Counted from the stretch's first letter, positions 27,250-36,944 are shown. The stretch is 64,000 bases of DNA from Pseudophaeobacter arcticus DSM 23566 (GCF_000473205.1 NZ_KI421507.1:1461934-1525933), one strand, 5' to 3'. Program-made: numbers and translations. Notes: generated by a model not told the origin, from the letters alone.

Positions 27250-28173
27250 TTAACGCTGGCGTCCGATATCTGCCATATCAAAGGGCGTCGATTGGTAGAT
27301 CTCGTTGATCCAGTTGCCATAAAGCAGATGCGCATGGCTGCGCCAGCGGTTCAGCGGCGGGCGGCTGGGATCGTCATTTGGGTAGTAGTTTTGCGGAACA
27401 TTGATTTCCGTGCCATTGGCGACATCGCGGTCATATTCCTGTTTCAGGGTGTCGCTGTCATATTCAAAATGGTTAAAAATATACAGCGCCTGATGTGCGG
27501 GGTCCTGCACCAGACAGGGGCCGGCCTCTTCGCTGCCCAGCAGGGTTGTCAGGCCGGGGGTCGCGTCGATTTCATTCTGGCGTATTTCTGTCCAGCGGGA
27601 GACCGGTATGACGCAGTCATCCGAAAACCCACGCAGATAGGGAGAGGAGGCGGCAAGGTTCTGATGGCGAAAGCAGCCAAAGGCCTTGTGGTCCAGCAGG
27701 TGTTTTTTCACACCATTGAAGTAGTTGATCATCGCCATGCCGCCCCAGCAGACGCCAAAGGTCGAGTGCACATTGGTCTGTGTCCACTCAAAAACCTCGC
27801 AAAGCTCGTCCCAGTAGGTGACCTCTTGAAACGGCATATGTTCAATCGGCGCGCCGGTGATCAGCAAACCGTCAAATTTCTGATCCTTCACCTCCTGAAA
27901 GGAGTGATAAAACTCTTCCATATGGGCGGCGGCGGTGTTGCGGGTCTGGTGCTCGGTCATCCGGATGAGCGACAGATCAATCTGCAAAGGGGTGGCGCCA
28001 ATCAGACGGGCAAACTGGTTTTCCGTCTGGATTTTCTTGGGCATCAGATTCAGCAACCCGATGCGCAGGGGGCGAATGTCCTGACGCGCCGCTTGATCCG
28101 GCGACATGACCATGACGCCTTCGTTCGTCAGAACGTCATAGGCGGGCAGGTCAGAAGGGATCTTGATAGGCAT
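27250..28173 (-). CDS. metA: Homoserine O-acetyltransferase, MetA family
   Basis: A 307-residue MetA-type acyltransferase of methionine synthesis. The catalytic cysteine is Cys142 in FGVCWGGMA; the His/Glu pair is in the later FNHFEYD. Position 111 is glutamate (GAPIEHMPF). From published work on MetA, Glu111 favours acetyl-CoA and Gly111 favours succinyl-CoA, so this enzyme is called an acetyltransferase. GAGGA precedes the ATG. It lies 58 bases behind a P-loop ATPase gene on the same strand. I looked for a SAM-II riboswitch before it and did not find one. Confidence 0.93.
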   Translation of the reverse strand: MPIKIPSDLPAYDVLTNEGVMVMSPDQAARQDIRPLRIGLLNLMPKKIQTENQFARLIGATPLQIDLSLIRMTEHQTRNTAAAHMEEFYHSFQEVKDQKFDGLLITGAPIEHMPFQEVTYWDELCEVFEWTQTNVHSTFGVCWGGMAMINYFNGVKKHLLDHKAFGCFRHQNLAASSPYLRGFSDDCVIPVSRWTEIRQNEIDATPGLTTLLGSEEAGPCLVQDPAHQALYIFNHFEYDSDTLKQEYDRDVANGTEINVPQNYYPNDDPSRPPLNRWRSHAHLLYGNWINEIYQSTPFDMADIGRQR

Positions 28174-28231
28174 GTCAGGTCCTCAATGTGGGGAAAATGT
28201 AGCGGCGTTCTGCTAGATAGGCCGGTTTGGT

Positions 28232-29089
28232 TTAGGGCTCAAGTGTCTGGGCGATCAACTCATTGAAATCAGCCTCAGTTTTGATCGCCGATATTTGATC
28301 CGCAGTGACGGTAACACCCCAGTTCTTTGCCATCGCTGCATAGCGCGGCTGGCGATGAGCCAGGGCCTGGGCATAGGTCCAGCGAATAAAAGCATCAGGG
28401 TCGACATCGCTCTCTGATAGACCCATTTGGTTGAGATAGTCTTCCCAGGTTTTTTGCAGGAAATCCGGTTGATAAGACATTGGTTTTGGGGCGCGGTCAA
28501 AGCGGCGGATCAGCTCTTCGGTATGGGCGTCATCGCCTTTGATCCAGACCAGAAGGCACTGTTTGGAGAGCTCTGTCAGGACGGGGTCCTTGGGGTCATC
28601 TGCATCGACCCATTCGCAGATTGACCCGCCCGTGTCGCAGATGAAATTTGGATAGTCATACAGCCGGGTAGCGCGGTCGGCAAAATACTGGGTGTCCAGC
28701 AGGGCGTGGATTTCGGCCATGCGGAACTGATCCTGACGGCGCTGATATTCTGCCATATCCAGCCCGCCCTTGGCAGGGTCGCCGGGTTTACCCAAATAGG
28801 AGGATACCGGGGTCAGGTTCTCAAAGGTGATATTGGAGCCAATATAGATCGAATCTGACAGCAGCAGATCCCGCAGGAAAGGGTTTTTCATCGCTTCGGA
28901 TTTTGCATTGTCGGCGATATATTCGCCCATGTAGCGGGTGCCGATGCGGTAATCTACCGAGTAGTGAAACCAACTGCCTGCGTTGCGTAGGATGTTGCTG
29001 ATATAGGTCTTGCCAAGACCGGACATCCCAAAGAACAAAATGCGTTTTTGCGGCGCATCGCGCCAGTCTTGTGCACTCTTATATAGCAT
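28232..29089 (-). CDS. P-loop ATPase of unknown function, upstream of metA
   Basis: A 285-residue soluble protein with a clear Walker A GMSGLGKT at 21-28 right after RILFF. Other conserved-looking pieces are DYRIGTRYMGEYI and FICDTGGSICEW, which may hold a Walker B-like aspartate. I recall similar proteins annotated only as ATPase in Rhodobacterales, but I do not recognise a defined family. It could be a small kinase, since the size and the early P-loop suit one. It is the first gene of a probable unit with metA (58 bases apart). Confidence 0.75.
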   Translation of the reverse strand: MLYKSAQDWRDAPQKRILFFGMSGLGKTYISNILRNAGSWFHYSVDYRIGTRYMGEYIADNAKSEAMKNPFLRDLLLSDSIYIGSNITFENLTPVSSYLGKPGDPAKGGLDMAEYQRRQDQFRMAEIHALLDTQYFADRATRLYDYPNFICDTGGSICEWVDADDPKDPVLTELSKQCLLVWIKGDDAHTEELIRRFDRAPKPMSYQPDFLQKTWEDYLNQMGLSESDVDPDAFIRWTYAQALAHRQPRYAAMAKNWGVTVTADQISAIKTEADFNELIAQTLEP

Positions 29090-29169
29090 TGACCCGTCTT
29101 CCCTATTTTCGTCTGGTCTTGCTAATCGGCTCTGGCAGGTTGGTCAATTCTACTGTGATGCCGCAGTTC

Positions 29170-30063
29170 TCAGGAAAGGCGGGTCTTGTTCAGGCCGATC
29201 CGCCCTGCGGCCTCGAGGATATTGAGGTAATTGGCGGCAAAGATCAGCCCGGCGCCGATGAATGTCCAGACCACGACGGCCTCGCCATAGATGACCATGG
29301 CCAGCACAGCGATCACCGGCAGGCGGGCAAAGTCAAAGGGGACCACCACTGTTGCCGGTGCGATGGACAGCGCATTGGTAAAGCAGAAATGTGCAGCCAG
29401 ACCGGCCAACCCGATAAGCAGAACCCAGGGCAGGACCTCCAGGCTGGGCAGGGCAATGTCCCCATCCCATCCGGCCATGATCAGCCCCATGACCAGCTGC
29501 ATGGAGGTGAGCCAAAACAGGATTGAGGCAATGCTCTCATGGCGGGTCAGCCGCTTGGTGAAAATAACGGTCAGAGCAAAAAAGACGGCACAGCTGGCGG
29601 CGGCGATAACCCCGGCGTTGAGCGTTTCCGGGGAGGGGCGGGCGACAATCAGGATACCCATGAACCCGAGCAGAACCGAAAATCCGCGGATCATGGTCAA
29701 GCGCTCCCCAAGCAGCAGGGGCGATAGCACCACCACCCAAAGCGGTGAGGTGAATTCAAGCGCAAAGACCTGCGCCAGAGGGATCAGGGTCACGGCAAAA
29801 AACCAGAGGTTTTGCCCAGTAAAATGCGCCATGTTTCGAAACAGGTGGCTGCTCAGGCGATCCGTTTTTACACTGCCCCAGTTGCCCCTTACCGTGATCA
29901 GCAGGGCCACGATGACCACCCCAACCAAACTGCGATAGCTCATGATTTCAAAGGTATCGAGCGTCTGACCCGCTTCGCGACCTGCAATCGCCATGGCCGA
30001 AAAAGAGGCGATAGCCCCCAACATCCACAAAGCCGCTGGCAGAATTTTGATCTCAGCAGTCAT
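29170..30063 (-). CDS. EamA/DMT family transporter
   Basis: A 297-residue membrane protein with about ten hydrophobic spans in two EamA halves, as in drug/metabolite transporters. Segments such as PLAQVFALEFTSPLWVVVLS and LLGERLTMIRG are typical. AAAGGAA six bases before ATG 30063 fixes the start. Such proteins often export amino acids or metabolites; the substrate is unknown. It follows guaA on the same strand but is separated from it by a strong terminator, so it is probably expressed independently. Confidence 0.88.
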   Translation of the reverse strand: MTAEIKILPAALWMLGAIASFSAMAIAGREAGQTLDTFEIMSYRSLVGVVIVALLITVRGNWGSVKTDRLSSHLFRNMAHFTGQNLWFFAVTLIPLAQVFALEFTSPLWVVVLSPLLLGERLTMIRGFSVLLGFMGILIVARPSPETLNAGVIAAASCAVFFALTVIFTKRLTRHESIASILFWLTSMQLVMGLIMAGWDGDIALPSLEVLPWVLLIGLAGLAAHFCFTNALSIAPATVVVPFDFARLPVIAVLAMVIYGEAVVVWTFIGAGLIFAANYLNILEAAGRIGLNKTRLS

Positions 30064-30144
30064 GGGGGATTCCTTTGGGTTCTGGGGCTCGCCATCACAG
30101 GAACCCGTATTTCTCGGTCGCGTCAATGGGGGGGGAACCATGGG

Positions 30145-30176
30145 GTAAAAGAAAGCCCCGGCACCGGGCCGGGGCT
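30145..30176 (-). terminator. Terminator of guaA
   Basis: Perfect 9-bp stem AGCCCCGGC/GCCGGGGCT (30154-30162 with 30168-30176), five-base loop; on the minus strand followed by TTCTTTTA. Confidence 0.88.
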
Positions 30177-30204
30177 GATGGTTTTTAATAGCCGACGCGT
30201 GGGA

Positions 30205-31773
30205 TTATTCCCACTCGATGGTGCCCGGAGGTTTCGAGGTGATGTCGTAGGTGCAGCGGTTGATGCCCTTCACTTCGTTGATGATCCGCGTCGCGGTCTC
30301 GCCAAGGAATTCATGGCTGAAGGGGTAGTAATCCGCCGTCATACCATCAACGGAGGTGACGGCGCGCAGGGCACAGGCAAAATCATACGTCCGCCCATCG
30401 CCCATCACACCCACGGTGCGGACCGGCAGAATGGCAACAAAGGCCTGCCAGATTTCGTCATAGAGACCATGTTTGCGGATTTGGTCGATATAGACGGCAT
30501 CGGCCTCGCGCAGGATCTCCAGCTTTTCGCGGGTGATCTCGCCGGGGCAGCGGATTGCAAGACCGGGCCCAGGGAAGGGGTGGCGGCCAATAAAGCTGGC
30601 AGGCAGACCCAGTTCGCGGCCCAAGGCGCGGACTTCGTCCTTGAACAATTCGCGCAGCGGCTCAACCAGCTTCAGGCCCATCTTTTCGGGCAGCCCGCCC
30701 ACATTGTGGTGGCTTTTGATGGTGACCGAAGGACCGCCAGAGAAGCTGACGGATTCGATGACATCGGGGTAAAGCGTGCCCTGTGCCAGGAACTCGGCGC
30801 CCTCAATCGAATTGGCGTGTTTCTGAAACACATCAATGAACAGTTTGCCGATGATTTTGCGTTTGGTCTCAGGGTCGCTTTGACCTTCCAGCTCGCCCAG
30901 GAACAGGTCCTGCTCGTCCGCGTGGATGAACTGCATGTTGTAATTGTCGCGGAACATGGTGACGACCTCATCAGCCTCACCCTTGCGCAGCAGGCCGTGG
31001 TCAACAAAGACACAGGTGAGCTGATCACCAATGGCCTCGTGCAGCAAAACGGCGGTGACCGAGCTGTCAACGCCACCGGACAGACCGCAGATCACCTTTT
31101 TGTCGCCAACCTGTTCGCGGATCGCGGCAATGGCCTGCTCGCGGTACAGACCCATGGTCCAGTCACCGCTAAAACCTGCGAGGCGCACAAAGTTTTCATA
31201 AAGCTTGGCGCCATTGGGCGTGTGGTGCACTTCGGGGTGGAACTGCACCGCGTAGAAATTGCGGCTGATATCAGCGGTGATGGCATATGGCGCATTGGGC
31301 GAGGTGCCGTAGACCTCGAACCCTGGTGCAATCTTGCTCACGTGGTCACCGTGGGACATCCAGACCTGCTCGCGGTCTGCGTCATCTTGGAACCAGCCCT
31401 CCAGCAGCGGCAGCGAGGCAATGGTGGGTTTGACATAGGCTCGACCAAACTCGGCGGTGCCATGGCCGCTTTCGACCATGCCCCCAAGTTGATGCATCAT
31501 CACTTGCTGGCCGTAGCAGATCCCGAGAATCGGTACGCCTATGTCAAAGATCTCCTGTGGCACGCGGGGGCTACCCTCGCGGGTCACGCTGTCTGGGCCA
31601 CCGGAAAAGATCACGGCCTTGGGCGCCAATTGGCGCACAAAATCCATTGTGACGTTCTGGTAGGGGTGAATTTCGCAATAGACATTCAGCTCACGCAGGC
31701 GGCGCGCAATAAGCTGCGTAACCTGGCTGCCAAAGTCTATGATAAGAAGGCGGTCATGGGATGTCTGGCTCAT
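30205..31773 (-). CDS. guaA: GMP synthase (glutamine-hydrolysing)
   Basis: A 522-residue GuaA that aminates XMP to GMP. The class I amidotransferase domain has GICYGQQ (nucleophile cysteine) and FHPEVHHTP (His/Glu). The ATP pyrophosphatase domain has the P-loop [10 protein letters not shown]. The C-terminal dimerisation domain ends KPPGTIEWE, the invariant GuaA end. ATG 31773 is chosen because homologues start near [17 protein letters not shown]; upstream sequence in the frame is unrelated. It stands alone with its own terminator. Confidence 0.97.
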   Translation of the reverse strand: MSQTSHDRLLIIDFGSQVTQLIARRLRELNVYCEIHPYQNVTMDFVRQLAPKAVIFSGGPDSVTREGSPRVPQEIFDIGVPILGICYGQQVMMHQLGGMVESGHGTAEFGRAYVKPTIASLPLLEGWFQDDADREQVWMSHGDHVSKIAPGFEVYGTSPNAPYAITADISRNFYAVQFHPEVHHTPNGAKLYENFVRLAGFSGDWTMGLYREQAIAAIREQVGDKKVICGLSGGVDSSVTAVLLHEAIGDQLTCVFVDHGLLRKGEADEVVTMFRDNYNMQFIHADEQDLFLGELEGQSDPETKRKIIGKLFIDVFQKHANSIEGAEFLAQGTLYPDVIESVSFSGGPSVTIKSHHNVGGLPEKMGLKLVEPLRELFKDEVRALGRELGLPASFIGRHPFPGPGLAIRCPGEITREKLEILREADAVYIDQIRKHGLYDEIWQAFVAILPVRTVGVMGDGRTYDFACALRAVTSVDGMTADYYPFSHEFLGETATRIINEVKGINRCTYDITSKPPGTIEWE

Positions 31774-32017
31774 GTTTGGCTCATAGGCCCTGTGTTCCTG
31801 TCTGGCAAGAGGACAGATGTGCCACAGGGGCTGGTTGATGCAAAACTTTGCCAATCTTGGCCGCGGTTGCGGGTGTTTTTGCGCAGAAGCAGACGCAGGG
31901 GCGGAAAAAATGCTGATCAGATGTCGCTTTCCAACCGGATAGGCCGTTATCCTTCGGCGCGGACGGTGGTTGGCGGTCTAAATATCTCCTAACGAAATTC
32001 CTTCAAGAGGGCTGACC

Positions 32018-33562
32018 ATGGCTGAAGAAGCACCACGTCGTCGGAGCAGAGGTGGCGGCGGCGCCGCCCGCCGCGCAGAACGTACCAGCATCAAAATTGA
32101 AACTGCAAAGTACATTCAGCGCAATATCCCCAACTTCGAGGTTCTGACCCAAGAAGCGCTGGAGATCATCGAAGCCAATGCGGATATCATCCTTGAAGAG
32201 GTTGGCGTCAACTTTGTGGACAATCCGGCAGCGCTGCAGCGTTGGCGTGATGCTGGTGCAGATGTTCAGGGCGAACGGGTGCGTATTCCCCGTGGCCTGG
32301 CCCGCAAGCTCTGCGCAACGGCGCCGTCTGAGTTCACCCAGCACGCCCGCAACCCGGAAAAATCCGTGGTCATCGGCGGCAAAAACATGGTTCTGGCACC
32401 TGTTTATGGCCCGCCCTTTGTGCGCGATGCCAAGGGCGGACGTCGCTATGCGACCATGGAAGATTTCAACAAGTTTGTGAAACTCGCCTATATGTCCAAA
32501 TGGCTGCACCATTCAGGTGGCACCGTTTGTGAGCCCACGGATATCCCGGTGAACAAACGTCACCTGGATATGCTGCTGGCCCATATGACTCTGTCCGACA
32601 AGCCCTTTATGGGCTCGGTGACCGAGCCAAGCCGGGCGCAGGATTCGGTCGATATGTGTGAGATCCTCTTTGGGAAGGAGTTCGTACAGAACAATACCGT
32701 CATGACCTCGCTGACCAATATCAACTCGCCAATGACATTTGACGATGTAATGATGGGGTCGCTGGAGGTCTATGCGGCCAATAACCAGGCCTGCATCATC
32801 TCTCCCTTTATCGTGGGCGGTGCCATGGCGCCGGTTTCGGTTGCAGGTACCCTGACGCAGGTTCTGGCCGAGGTCATGGCCGGTGTGGCCTATAGCCAAC
32901 TGGTCCGTCCCGGTGCGCCGGCGATCTTTGGTGCCTTTGTTTCCTCGATTGACATGAACTCTGGTGCGCCAACCTTTGGCACGCCCGAGGCCTCTCTTAT
33001 TACCTATGGCGCCGGTCAGCTGGCGCGCCGTTTGAACCTGCCGTTCCGCTCTGCCGGGTCCTTCTGCGGCTCCAAACTGCCCGACGCCCAGGCCGCGTAT
33101 GAAACCGCCAACTCGCTCAACATGGGGCTGTTGTCAGGCGTGAACTTCATGCTGCACGCCTGTGGCTGGCTCGAAGGCGGGCTGGTGGCTGACTTTGAAA
33201 AGTTTGTCATGGATGCCGACCAACTTGGCACCTTGCATGGCCTGGCCAAAGGTGTACCAGTGAGCGAAGACGATCAGGCAATGGATGCGATCCGCGAAGT
33301 TGGCCCCGGTGGCCACTACCTGGGCTGTGCCCATACTCAGGCAAACTTCAAAACCGCCTTCTGGAAGTCCGAACTGCTGGACTACAAACCCTTTGAAACC
33401 TGGGAAGAAGAGGGCGCCCGCGACACCTATGCTTTGGCAACCAACCGCGTGGATTATCTTCTGTCGAACTATCAGGCTCCCGAGTTGGATCCGGAAATCA
33501 GAGCGGCACTGGAAGCCTTTGTTGCTGAGAAAAAATCCGCGTCTCCGGATACTTTCATGTAG
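32018..33562 (+). CDS. Trimethylamine methyltransferase family protein, non-pyrrolysine MttB homologue
   Basis: A 514-residue MttB superfamily protein. There is no in-frame TAG, so it belongs to the non-pyrrolysine group, which includes glycine betaine demethylases such as MtgB that pass a methyl group to a corrinoid protein. The TIM-barrel sequence is uninterrupted, with SPFIVGGAMAPVSVAGTLTQ and CGSKLPDAQAAYE. The N terminus is short, basic and glycine-rich (RRRSRGGGGAARR). No corrinoid protein or reactivase gene is adjacent, so the acceptor is encoded elsewhere. Betaine or a related quaternary amine is a likely but unproven substrate. Confidence 0.9.
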   Translation: MAEEAPRRRSRGGGGAARRAERTSIKIETAKYIQRNIPNFEVLTQEALEIIEANADIILEEVGVNFVDNPAALQRWRDAGADVQGERVRIPRGLARKLCATAPSEFTQHARNPEKSVVIGGKNMVLAPVYGPPFVRDAKGGRRYATMEDFNKFVKLAYMSKWLHHSGGTVCEPTDIPVNKRHLDMLLAHMTLSDKPFMGSVTEPSRAQDSVDMCEILFGKEFVQNNTVMTSLTNINSPMTFDDVMMGSLEVYAANNQACIISPFIVGGAMAPVSVAGTLTQVLAEVMAGVAYSQLVRPGAPAIFGAFVSSIDMNSGAPTFGTPEASLITYGAGQLARRLNLPFRSAGSFCGSKLPDAQAAYETANSLNMGLLSGVNFMLHACGWLEGGLVADFEKFVMDADQLGTLHGLAKGVPVSEDDQAMDAIREVGPGGHYLGCAHTQANFKTAFWKSELLDYKPFETWEEEGARDTYALATNRVDYLLSNYQAPELDPEIRAALEAFVAEKKSASPDTFM

Positions 33563-33616
33563 ATTTTATGGTGTCCTGATCGGGGAGCTATTTTCCCGTA
33601 TAAGGCGAGACTTTGC

Positions 33617-33648
33617 AGGCAGTGGCTGGAATAGCCACTGCCTGTTTT
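33617..33648 (+). terminator. Terminator of the MttB-family gene
   Basis: Perfect 11-bp stem AGGCAGTGGCT/AGCCACTGCCT (33617-33627 with 33633-33643), loop GGAAT, then GTTTTAGTTT. It abuts the stop of the convergent DUF6477 gene. Confidence 0.88.
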
Positions 33649-33985
33649 AGTTTGGCAAAGGGCTGGTGTTATTCGCTTCTGCCGCTGCAGGTCGGTCCGG
33701 TTGGGCCGGGGGCGCCAGATACTCTGCTTCCCCAAGCAGGGCTATCAAGATCTCGACATGACGGCTGATGGCATAGCCCGCATCTCCACTCAGTCGCTGT
33801 TGGTTCACCTCATGTTCAAGGTCCAGCAACCGCATGATCGCTGCGGCGGGTCTTGCAGGCTTTTCAGTGCCAAGAATCCTGCGCAAATCCCGTTCCCTGC
33901 TGTAGTTGCCAGCGCCAATACGGGCGGTTCTAACCAGAAGCCTGGGGCGGTGAAGGGTTTTTAGACGGCTCAGTAGGTCCTGCAT
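33647..33985 (-). CDS. DUF6477 family small protein
   Basis: A 112-residue soluble protein starting MQDLLSRLKTLHRPRLLVRTA, with RERDLRRIL and a helical AAIMRLLDLEHEVNQQRLSG. I recall this family as DUF6477, restricted mainly to Rhodobacterales and of unknown function. AAGGGAC seven bases before ATG 33985 supports the start. It is divergent from the DUF6456 helix-turn-helix gene, a neighbour of the same narrow taxonomic range. The C-terminal tail is alanine/proline-rich and probably disordered. Confidence 0.8.
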   Translation of the reverse strand: MQDLLSRLKTLHRPRLLVRTARIGAGNYSRERDLRRILGTEKPARPAAAIMRLLDLEHEVNQQRLSGDAGYAISRHVEILIALLGEAEYLAPPAQPDRPAAAEANNTSPLPN

Positions 33986-34223
33986 TGAAGTGTCCCTTTT
34001 GCTGTGCGTGTGGTCTAGGCCATAACACAACTCAAGCGGGTGTTGCCGCGAGAGGCTGTTCGCCGCGCGGTCTATTGTTTGTTGATTGGTGAGTTTTTGG
34101 AAACAATGATGGATAACTCGAAGTTCTGTTCAAAATCAGGCGGGTAAACTCTCTGTCTCTGTGGGAAACCTTGGGGGCGGAATGTGGACTATTTGCCTGG
34201 CTGACGACTGGAGATCAGTATTC

Positions 34224-35294
34224 ATGCAAAGACAGTCAGCACAAACACTCCCGGAATGGGTCCCCACCGAGGTACAGAGATATCTGGACCACACCGAAGG
34301 CGGACGTTCGATCCGTCAATTGGCAAGAGATCTAAAATGCCATCCGTCAACCGTGTTGCGGCAAATACGCCGGGTCGAAAACCGCCGCGATGATCCTTTG
34401 ATCGACTGCGCATTATGCGAATTGGCGACGGCTCATTTTAATCGCCAGGTCTCACCGAAATTCCAGTATTTTTCCGATTCAATGACGTTACAAACCGCCG
34501 CCCTTGAGGTCCTGGCCCGGCTTTGCCAAAGCGGTGCAGTTTTGGCGGTGGCGGAGGGTATGGAAAAGGCCGTGGTTGTGCGGGAAGGCGAAGGCGCGAT
34601 GAGCAAGCTCGCGGTGGATCAGGGGCTGGCAGGGAATATGGCGCTTTTGGGCTGGATCAGCTGCACCCGGCCCGGTCGCCTGCGTCGCTATCATATCACC
34701 CCAATGGGGCGAACGGTGTACAGTCGTTTGATGGCAGAGCGGGAAAATCGGGCGCGGGCCAAACTGGAGCAGGGATTCAGTGAAACGCAGCAAAGCTATC
34801 TGCCAAGACGGGGCGATAAAACCAAAGAGCGCCGTACGCGCTATGGTCTGGGGGAAACCCCTCTGGATATGCTGGCGCGCTTGCAGGACAAAAGCGGTGA
34901 GCCCTTTCTGGCCCGAGAGCTGGTCGATGCGGGAAAACGCCTGCGGGAGGATTTTGAATTGGCGCAGGTCGGCGATCACCTGGCGCAGAGCAGGGACTAC
35001 TTTGCGGCGTCAGAGAGTTGTGGGCGCACCAAGCCGCCAAAGCGGAGCGCTGCGTCTACAGCGGCAAAAAAGCGGGCTGCTGAAGCAATGGCGGCTCTGG
35101 GCTCTGGTCTGAACGATATTGCGCTGCGGTGTTGTTGTCACCTGGAGGGGCTGGAAGCCGCAGAGCGCCATCTGGGATGGTCGGCGCGTTCTGGCAAAAT
35201 TGTCCTGCGGATTGCCCTGGGGCAGCTAAAGGTCTTTTATGATGAAATGGACGAGCGCCTTGGAGAGGCCCGTTGCAATCAGTTGATTGGCTGA
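34224..35294 (+). CDS. Helix-turn-helix protein with DUF6456 domain
   Basis: A 356-residue protein. Near residues 20-55 there is an HTH-like segment GGRSIRQLARDLKCHPSTVL followed by RQIRRVENRRDD. The C-terminal half holds a DUF6456-like domain: RYGLGETPLDMLARL, LVDAGKRLREDFELAQVGDH, and a final LGWSARSGKIVLRIALGQL that may be a second DNA-binding helix set. A lysine/arginine/alanine linker lies between. The ATG at 34224 with GGAG is preferred to an open frame from 34161. Probably a transcription factor specific to this lineage; targets are unknown. Confidence 0.8.
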   Translation: MQRQSAQTLPEWVPTEVQRYLDHTEGGRSIRQLARDLKCHPSTVLRQIRRVENRRDDPLIDCALCELATAHFNRQVSPKFQYFSDSMTLQTAALEVLARLCQSGAVLAVAEGMEKAVVVREGEGAMSKLAVDQGLAGNMALLGWISCTRPGRLRRYHITPMGRTVYSRLMAERENRARAKLEQGFSETQQSYLPRRGDKTKERRTRYGLGETPLDMLARLQDKSGEPFLARELVDAGKRLREDFELAQVGDHLAQSRDYFAASESCGRTKPPKRSAASTAAKKRAAEAMAALGSGLNDIALRCCCHLEGLEAAERHLGWSARSGKIVLRIALGQLKVFYDEMDERLGEARCNQLIG

Positions 35295-35414
35295 CGGTTC
35301 ACTCTATTGGCGGCAATCGCGCAGCCAGGGGGAAGGCGGCGATTTTGACCCTTTCTGCTCCTTTAAGTGATAATCGCATCTTGTAGCTAGCGGCTGTTTT
35401 GATAGGGTGCTCTT

Positions 35415-36371
35415 ATGAGATTTACCCTTCGACAGCTTGGATATTTCAAGGCGCTGTGTGAGCATCGCAATTTTGGCCGTGCGGCCCAGGCCTGCCATGT
35501 CTCTCAGCCGGCTTTGTCTGTTCAGATCAAGGCATTGGAAGACCAAATGGGGGGAATTCTGGTCGAACGCCGGGCGCGTGAGGTGATCCTTACGCCTTTG
35601 GGGCGTGAGGTCCTGGCGCAGAGTGACGAAATCCTGCTCTCCGCTGGACGGTTGGAACGTCTGGCGCAGGATCAGAGCAGCGGTCGGCGCAGCCTGTCAT
35701 TGGGGGTGATCCCAACCATTGCGCCCTATTTGCTTCCGGGGTTTCTGGCTGATCTGCGGGCGCAGGATCTGCAATTGGACATTCAGGTGCGTGAGGCGAG
35801 AACCGAGCGCCTGCTGGAGGCCCTGCAAAGCGGCGCATTGGATCTGGCCATTATGGCGCTGCCCAGCGGTGGTGCCGGGCTGGTTGAAGTAGATCTGTTT
35901 GAAGACCACTTTTTGCTGGCGGGCTCCGCCAATCGTCTGGCGCAGGTCAATGCCGGGCACCCAAAGGTTGAACCCTCGGATCTGGAGGCAAATCAGTTGA
36001 TGCTGCTTGAGGATGGCCATTGCCTGACGGATCAGGCGCTGGAGGCCTGTGGTGTTGCGCGCTCTGCCTCGGGGATCAACATGGGGGCAGGGTCGCTGGC
36101 CACGCTGTCACGTCTGGTTGCCGCTGGTTTTGGCCTGACCTTGATGCCCGAGCTTGCATTGGCTGCGGAATGTAACGCAGCGCAGGGGCTTTGTGTTCAA
36201 CGCTTTGGCGCGCCGCAACCAAAGCGCAGGATTGGCTTGATCCGCCGCGCCAGCACCGCAGAATCAGAATGGTTTCAGGATCTGGCCCGCGTGGCGCGGC
36301 AAACCGGGCAGGCTATTCTGGAGCAGGCTCAAAAAGACTACGGGCCCGCCACTGGCGAGCCCGAGTCTTAA
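35415..36371 (+). CDS. oxyR: Hydrogen peroxide-sensing LysR regulator OxyR
   Basis: A 318-residue LysR protein. Besides the N-terminal helix-turn-helix (FGRAAQACHVSQPALSVQIK), it has the two redox cysteines of OxyR: Cys203 and Cys212 in LEDGHCLTDQALEACGV, nine residues apart as Cys199/Cys208 in E. coli. Peroxide would form a disulfide and switch on defence genes. It is convergent with a peroxiredoxin gene 24 bases away, which strengthens the assignment to oxidative stress. Confidence 0.93.
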   Translation: MRFTLRQLGYFKALCEHRNFGRAAQACHVSQPALSVQIKALEDQMGGILVERRAREVILTPLGREVLAQSDEILLSAGRLERLAQDQSSGRRSLSLGVIPTIAPYLLPGFLADLRAQDLQLDIQVREARTERLLEALQSGALDLAIMALPSGGAGLVEVDLFEDHFLLAGSANRLAQVNAGHPKVEPSDLEANQLMLLEDGHCLTDQALEACGVARSASGINMGAGSLATLSRLVAAGFGLTLMPELALAAECNAAQGLCVQRFGAPQPKRRIGLIRRASTAESEWFQDLARVARQTGQAILEQAQKDYGPATGEPES

Positions 36372-36395
36372 ACAGGTTTTGCAAAATCGCAGGGA

Positions 36396-36944
36396 TTAGG
36401 CTGCAGCAGTTTCTTTTGCGGCCTGTAGGTGCTTCATCACGTTTTCCGGGGAGGAGACGCCATAAGGGTCTTCGCCGTGGTTGTCGCAGAGGCCGGGCTC
36501 TTCGAACCAGGCTTCAACAACACCATTGTTGACGATGGCGGCATAGCGCCAGGAGCGGGCACCAAAGCCCAGGTTGTCCTTGGCGACGAGCATGCCCATT
36601 TTGCGGGTGAACTCACCAGAGCCATCAGGGATGACAGTGACGTTTTCCAGGTTCTGCGATTCGGCCCATTTGTTCATCACAAAGCTGTCGTTGACCGACA
36701 TGCAGTAGATGGCGTCGATGCCTTCGGCCTGAAAATCGGCAAAGCCTTTTTCAAAGCCGGGCAGCTGGTACGTGGAGCATGTGGGGGTGAAGGCGCCGGG
36801 CAGGGAGAACAGCACAACGCGCTTGCCTGCAAAGTAATCCGCAGTGGTTTTGTCTTCCCAGCGGAACGGATTGGGACCGCCCACAGCTTCGTCGCGTACG
36901 CGGGTTTTAAAGGTCACGTCGGGCAGTTTTACGCCAGCTTTCAT
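36396..36944 (-). CDS. Peroxiredoxin, Prx5 type
   Basis: A 182-residue Prx5/AhpE-type thiol peroxidase. The peroxidatic cysteine is Cys56 in LPGAFTPTCSTYQLPGF. Two further cysteines (IYCMSVND and PGLCDNHG) occur; the second lies where glutaredoxin-linked Prx5 proteins often have one. It reduces hydrogen peroxide or alkyl peroxides using glutathione or thioredoxin in the cytoplasm. Its convergent neighbour is oxyR. The upstream 318-base gap should hold its promoter, where OxyR may bind, but no site was recognised. Confidence 0.92.
   Translation of the reverse strand: MKAGVKLPDVTFKTRVRDEAVGGPNPFRWEDKTTADYFAGKRVVLFSLPGAFTPTCSTYQLPGFEKGFADFQAEGIDAIYCMSVNDSFVMNKWAESQNLENVTVIPDGSGEFTRKMGMLVAKDNLGFGARSWRYAAIVNNGVVEAWFEEPGLCDNHGEDPYGVSSPENVMKHLQAAKETAAA

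Noticed and set aside
28174..28231. SAM-II (metA) riboswitch before metA
   Set aside because: This riboswitch class is known upstream of metA in alphaproteobacteria, but the 58-base gap shows no P1 stem/pseudoknot or the conserved GCTAAA-type pairing region, and the space is too small with the upstream gene so close.
29812..31992. Very long open frame (726 codons) on the plus strand opposite guaA
   Set aside because: It is antisense to a certain guaA gene and part of the EamA gene, has histidine/glycine-rich random composition and no family motif. Strong GC bias at third codon positions opens such antisense frames.
32018..33562. Pyrrolysine (in-frame TAG) in the MttB-family gene
   Set aside because: The frame runs uninterrupted to TAG at 33560-33562, with nothing MttB-like after it, so this is a non-pyrrolysine member.
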